A stretch of DNA of 64,000 nucleotides, taken from the NCBI RefSeq assembly GCF_963662255.1, contig NC_085046.1, forward strand, positions 46,887,797 through 46,951,796, written 5' to 3'. A program made the translations under genes and the position numbers. A model generated the notes under the pieces. It saw only the letters and a list, made by a program, of their open reading frames with translations. It was not told the DNA's origin and ran no database searches. Source of the DNA: Cinclus cinclus. Lineage: Eukaryota > Chordata > Aves > Passeriformes > Cinclidae. Shown piece after piece: positions 62,483 to 64,000 of the stretch (positions are counted from its first letter, which is position 1; each line of letters opens with the position of its first letter).

Positions 62483-64000
62483 AGGTCTTTTAAAATCCTG
62501 TTTCTAAAGGCCTCTTCACTTAGTTGGCATGGGCACTTAACAGAATGTCATAGGGCACTACTCTCCAAGTACTTGTAGATACTGTTCTACTACAATACAG
62601 AAACTCATGCCTTATTATCCTCCTGCACTAGAAAAGAGGTGGTGGATGGTTGCTGCACTTTGGCAAATCTCCCAAAAGCATTTAGATTTGGAAACAATTG
62701 CTTCTAATAATCCTCACTATATTGCAGAAAATGACCTTTTCACATACTCCAGATTTTCCTTCTCCTCCTCAGAAAGATGAAAGAGTCAAACAAAAATTAA
62801 TCTGCCAGCCTGGAGATCCAGAAAAATGCTATTGGTTTTTGTAGGTGAAAGTAGAGGTCCATGCTTTGTTAAAGGGTATGAGCAATCTGCTAAGAATAGA
62901 CAATCTAGAACCAACAAAAGTATACTACTGCAAGAATGACTCAGGCAGTAATCATCACAACAAATGTAAAAATAACAGAGAGAAATATTTATTCAAAATG
63001 ACTTCTCACCTCATAAAGTCATGGTACAGAGCAAGCCATGTTATCAGGGAGTGTGTTTATTCTGTTACCTGTCTCCCATGCCAATTCTTGATGGAAAAGT
63101 TCCTCATGTTCTAGGTAATTACAGGAAATTTTTCTTCTAATGTTAGATGTGGACAGCCTGCCAGTGGCAGATTCCTTACAGTTAACTTTCAGCTGTCGGA
63201 TTGTCAGTTAGTTTAATTTTTGTTCTTCTTCCTCAAGAATATGACAGCCATCAGGTGAATAACTACAGGAAACAACAATCAATTATTTCTTGGGTTTACT
63301 ACGGAATGAACCCATCTGTCCACCAGATATACACCAGACAGAATAATATTTAAAGCACCTCCTTGCTCTGAGGTGATTGAAAAGACATTTCATTGTCTAC
63401 CCTGGTTACCCATAGACTGGATGGCTGGCTGCTGTATTCCTGAAGAAGATGCATAACAAGTAGGTTAAATGAGTGAGGGGAAAGGTACGCAGTTATAAAA
63501 GAGATCTGTAGCAGCAACAGCAACTTAATACCTTCCCATATGGAATAAGAAATTGTAGCATCAGTGCATAACATTTAAAAGTTCAGAGTAGTAACTGGAA
63601 CCATTTAATTGAATCATTAGAAAAATCATAGCAACTAAATAATCAGTTATTCAAATATGTGTACAGGTTCCATCCCAACCAGTTTCCCCTGGTTGCAACG
63701 AGCTTTTGTGAAGTACTGTACTCTGTACTGAGCTGTTTGTTTCCATCAATGAAAATTATAACTCAAAGCACACAGGAATAGGTCAGAGGCAACAGATGTT
63801 AAATGCCAAAGACTCTGTTCCCCAATCCATTTTAGGAATTTATAAACTACCCACGAAGTCTACATTTTTTACCACTTAAAATCTGATGAGTTTCCATCTG
63901 CTGATGGAAGCACTTATCACTTCAGCACTTGGTTTTCATAATTATTTCCCAGAGTAAGGTGATCACTCTTTAATAGTATATTTGTATAAAAATTTAATCA

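Larger units (their letters stand above)
36331..64000 (-). other. ELMO1: Exon-free upstream intron of ELMO1 (27.7 kb within window)
   Basis: Only the acceptor (TTAACTGCAG at 36340-36331) is in the window. I looked on the minus strand for the preceding exon, which in human ends with the codons for EDFNK, and did not find it, so the intron continues beyond 64000. It holds CR1 tails (36612-36885, 39790-39925), LTRs (42245-42850, 45037-45732, 60558-61381) and simple repeats. The intervals 36886-39789, 39926-42244, 42851-45036, 45733-60557 and 61382-64000 are otherwise unique AT-rich sequence in which no gene is supported. If the short ELMO1 isoform exists here, its promoter and non-coding first exon should be in this region. 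Confidence 0.7.

Noticed and set aside
36331..64000. Search for the preceding ELMO1 exon (ending EDFNK)
   Set aside because: No minus-strand match with a GT donor was seen by eye, so I place that exon beyond the window.

Overview
The window looks like bird nuclear DNA, most likely from a songbird. It is AT-rich, has long introns, contains CR1 LINE tails with the bird-typical 3' end, and carries several solo LTRs of bird-type endogenous retroviruses. The species call is inference; no marker in the window fixes it.

The only gene I can support is ELMO1 (engulfment and cell motility 1), on the minus strand. Its last six coding exons are at 36330-36167, 30557-30445, 23136-23029, 19531-19449, 14712-14635 and 5688-5488. 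Together they give 747 nt, or 248 codons plus stop, matching residues 480-727 of the 727-residue human protein. All exon phases agree and every boundary seen has AG/GT. The encoded part covers the end of the ELMO domain, the linker helices, the PH domain and the C-terminal proline-rich tail that binds the SH3 domain of DOCK proteins. The first five residues read V-M-Q-V-V. That Met is where the known 247-residue short human isoform starts, so the upstream region may hold the promoter of that isoform.

Layout: 1-4400 is non-coding DNA beyond the gene, with a long poly-G run near 3.0 kb. About 4408-5487 is the probable 3' UTR. The last intron (5689-14634) holds three solo LTRs of one family, two in + and one in - orientation, two of them with perfect 5-bp target duplications. 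The next four introns (14713-36166) are mostly unique AT-rich DNA with microsatellites and one CR1 fragment. From 36331 to the end is one exon-free stretch of 27.7 kb, the upstream intron of full-length ELMO1. It carries two CR1 tails, a 606-bp LTR, a 696-bp LTR with a perfect target duplication, and a third LTR in reverse orientation near 61 kb.

No tRNA, rRNA, CRISPR array, bacterial-type operon or second protein gene was found. Most long open frames lie inside GC-rich LTR segments or are chance frames. The most interesting items are the LTR cluster in the last intron, a tetranucleotide expansion inside one LTR copy, and a small exon-like segment at 27960-28033 that would truncate ELMO1 before its PH domain if it were spliced in.
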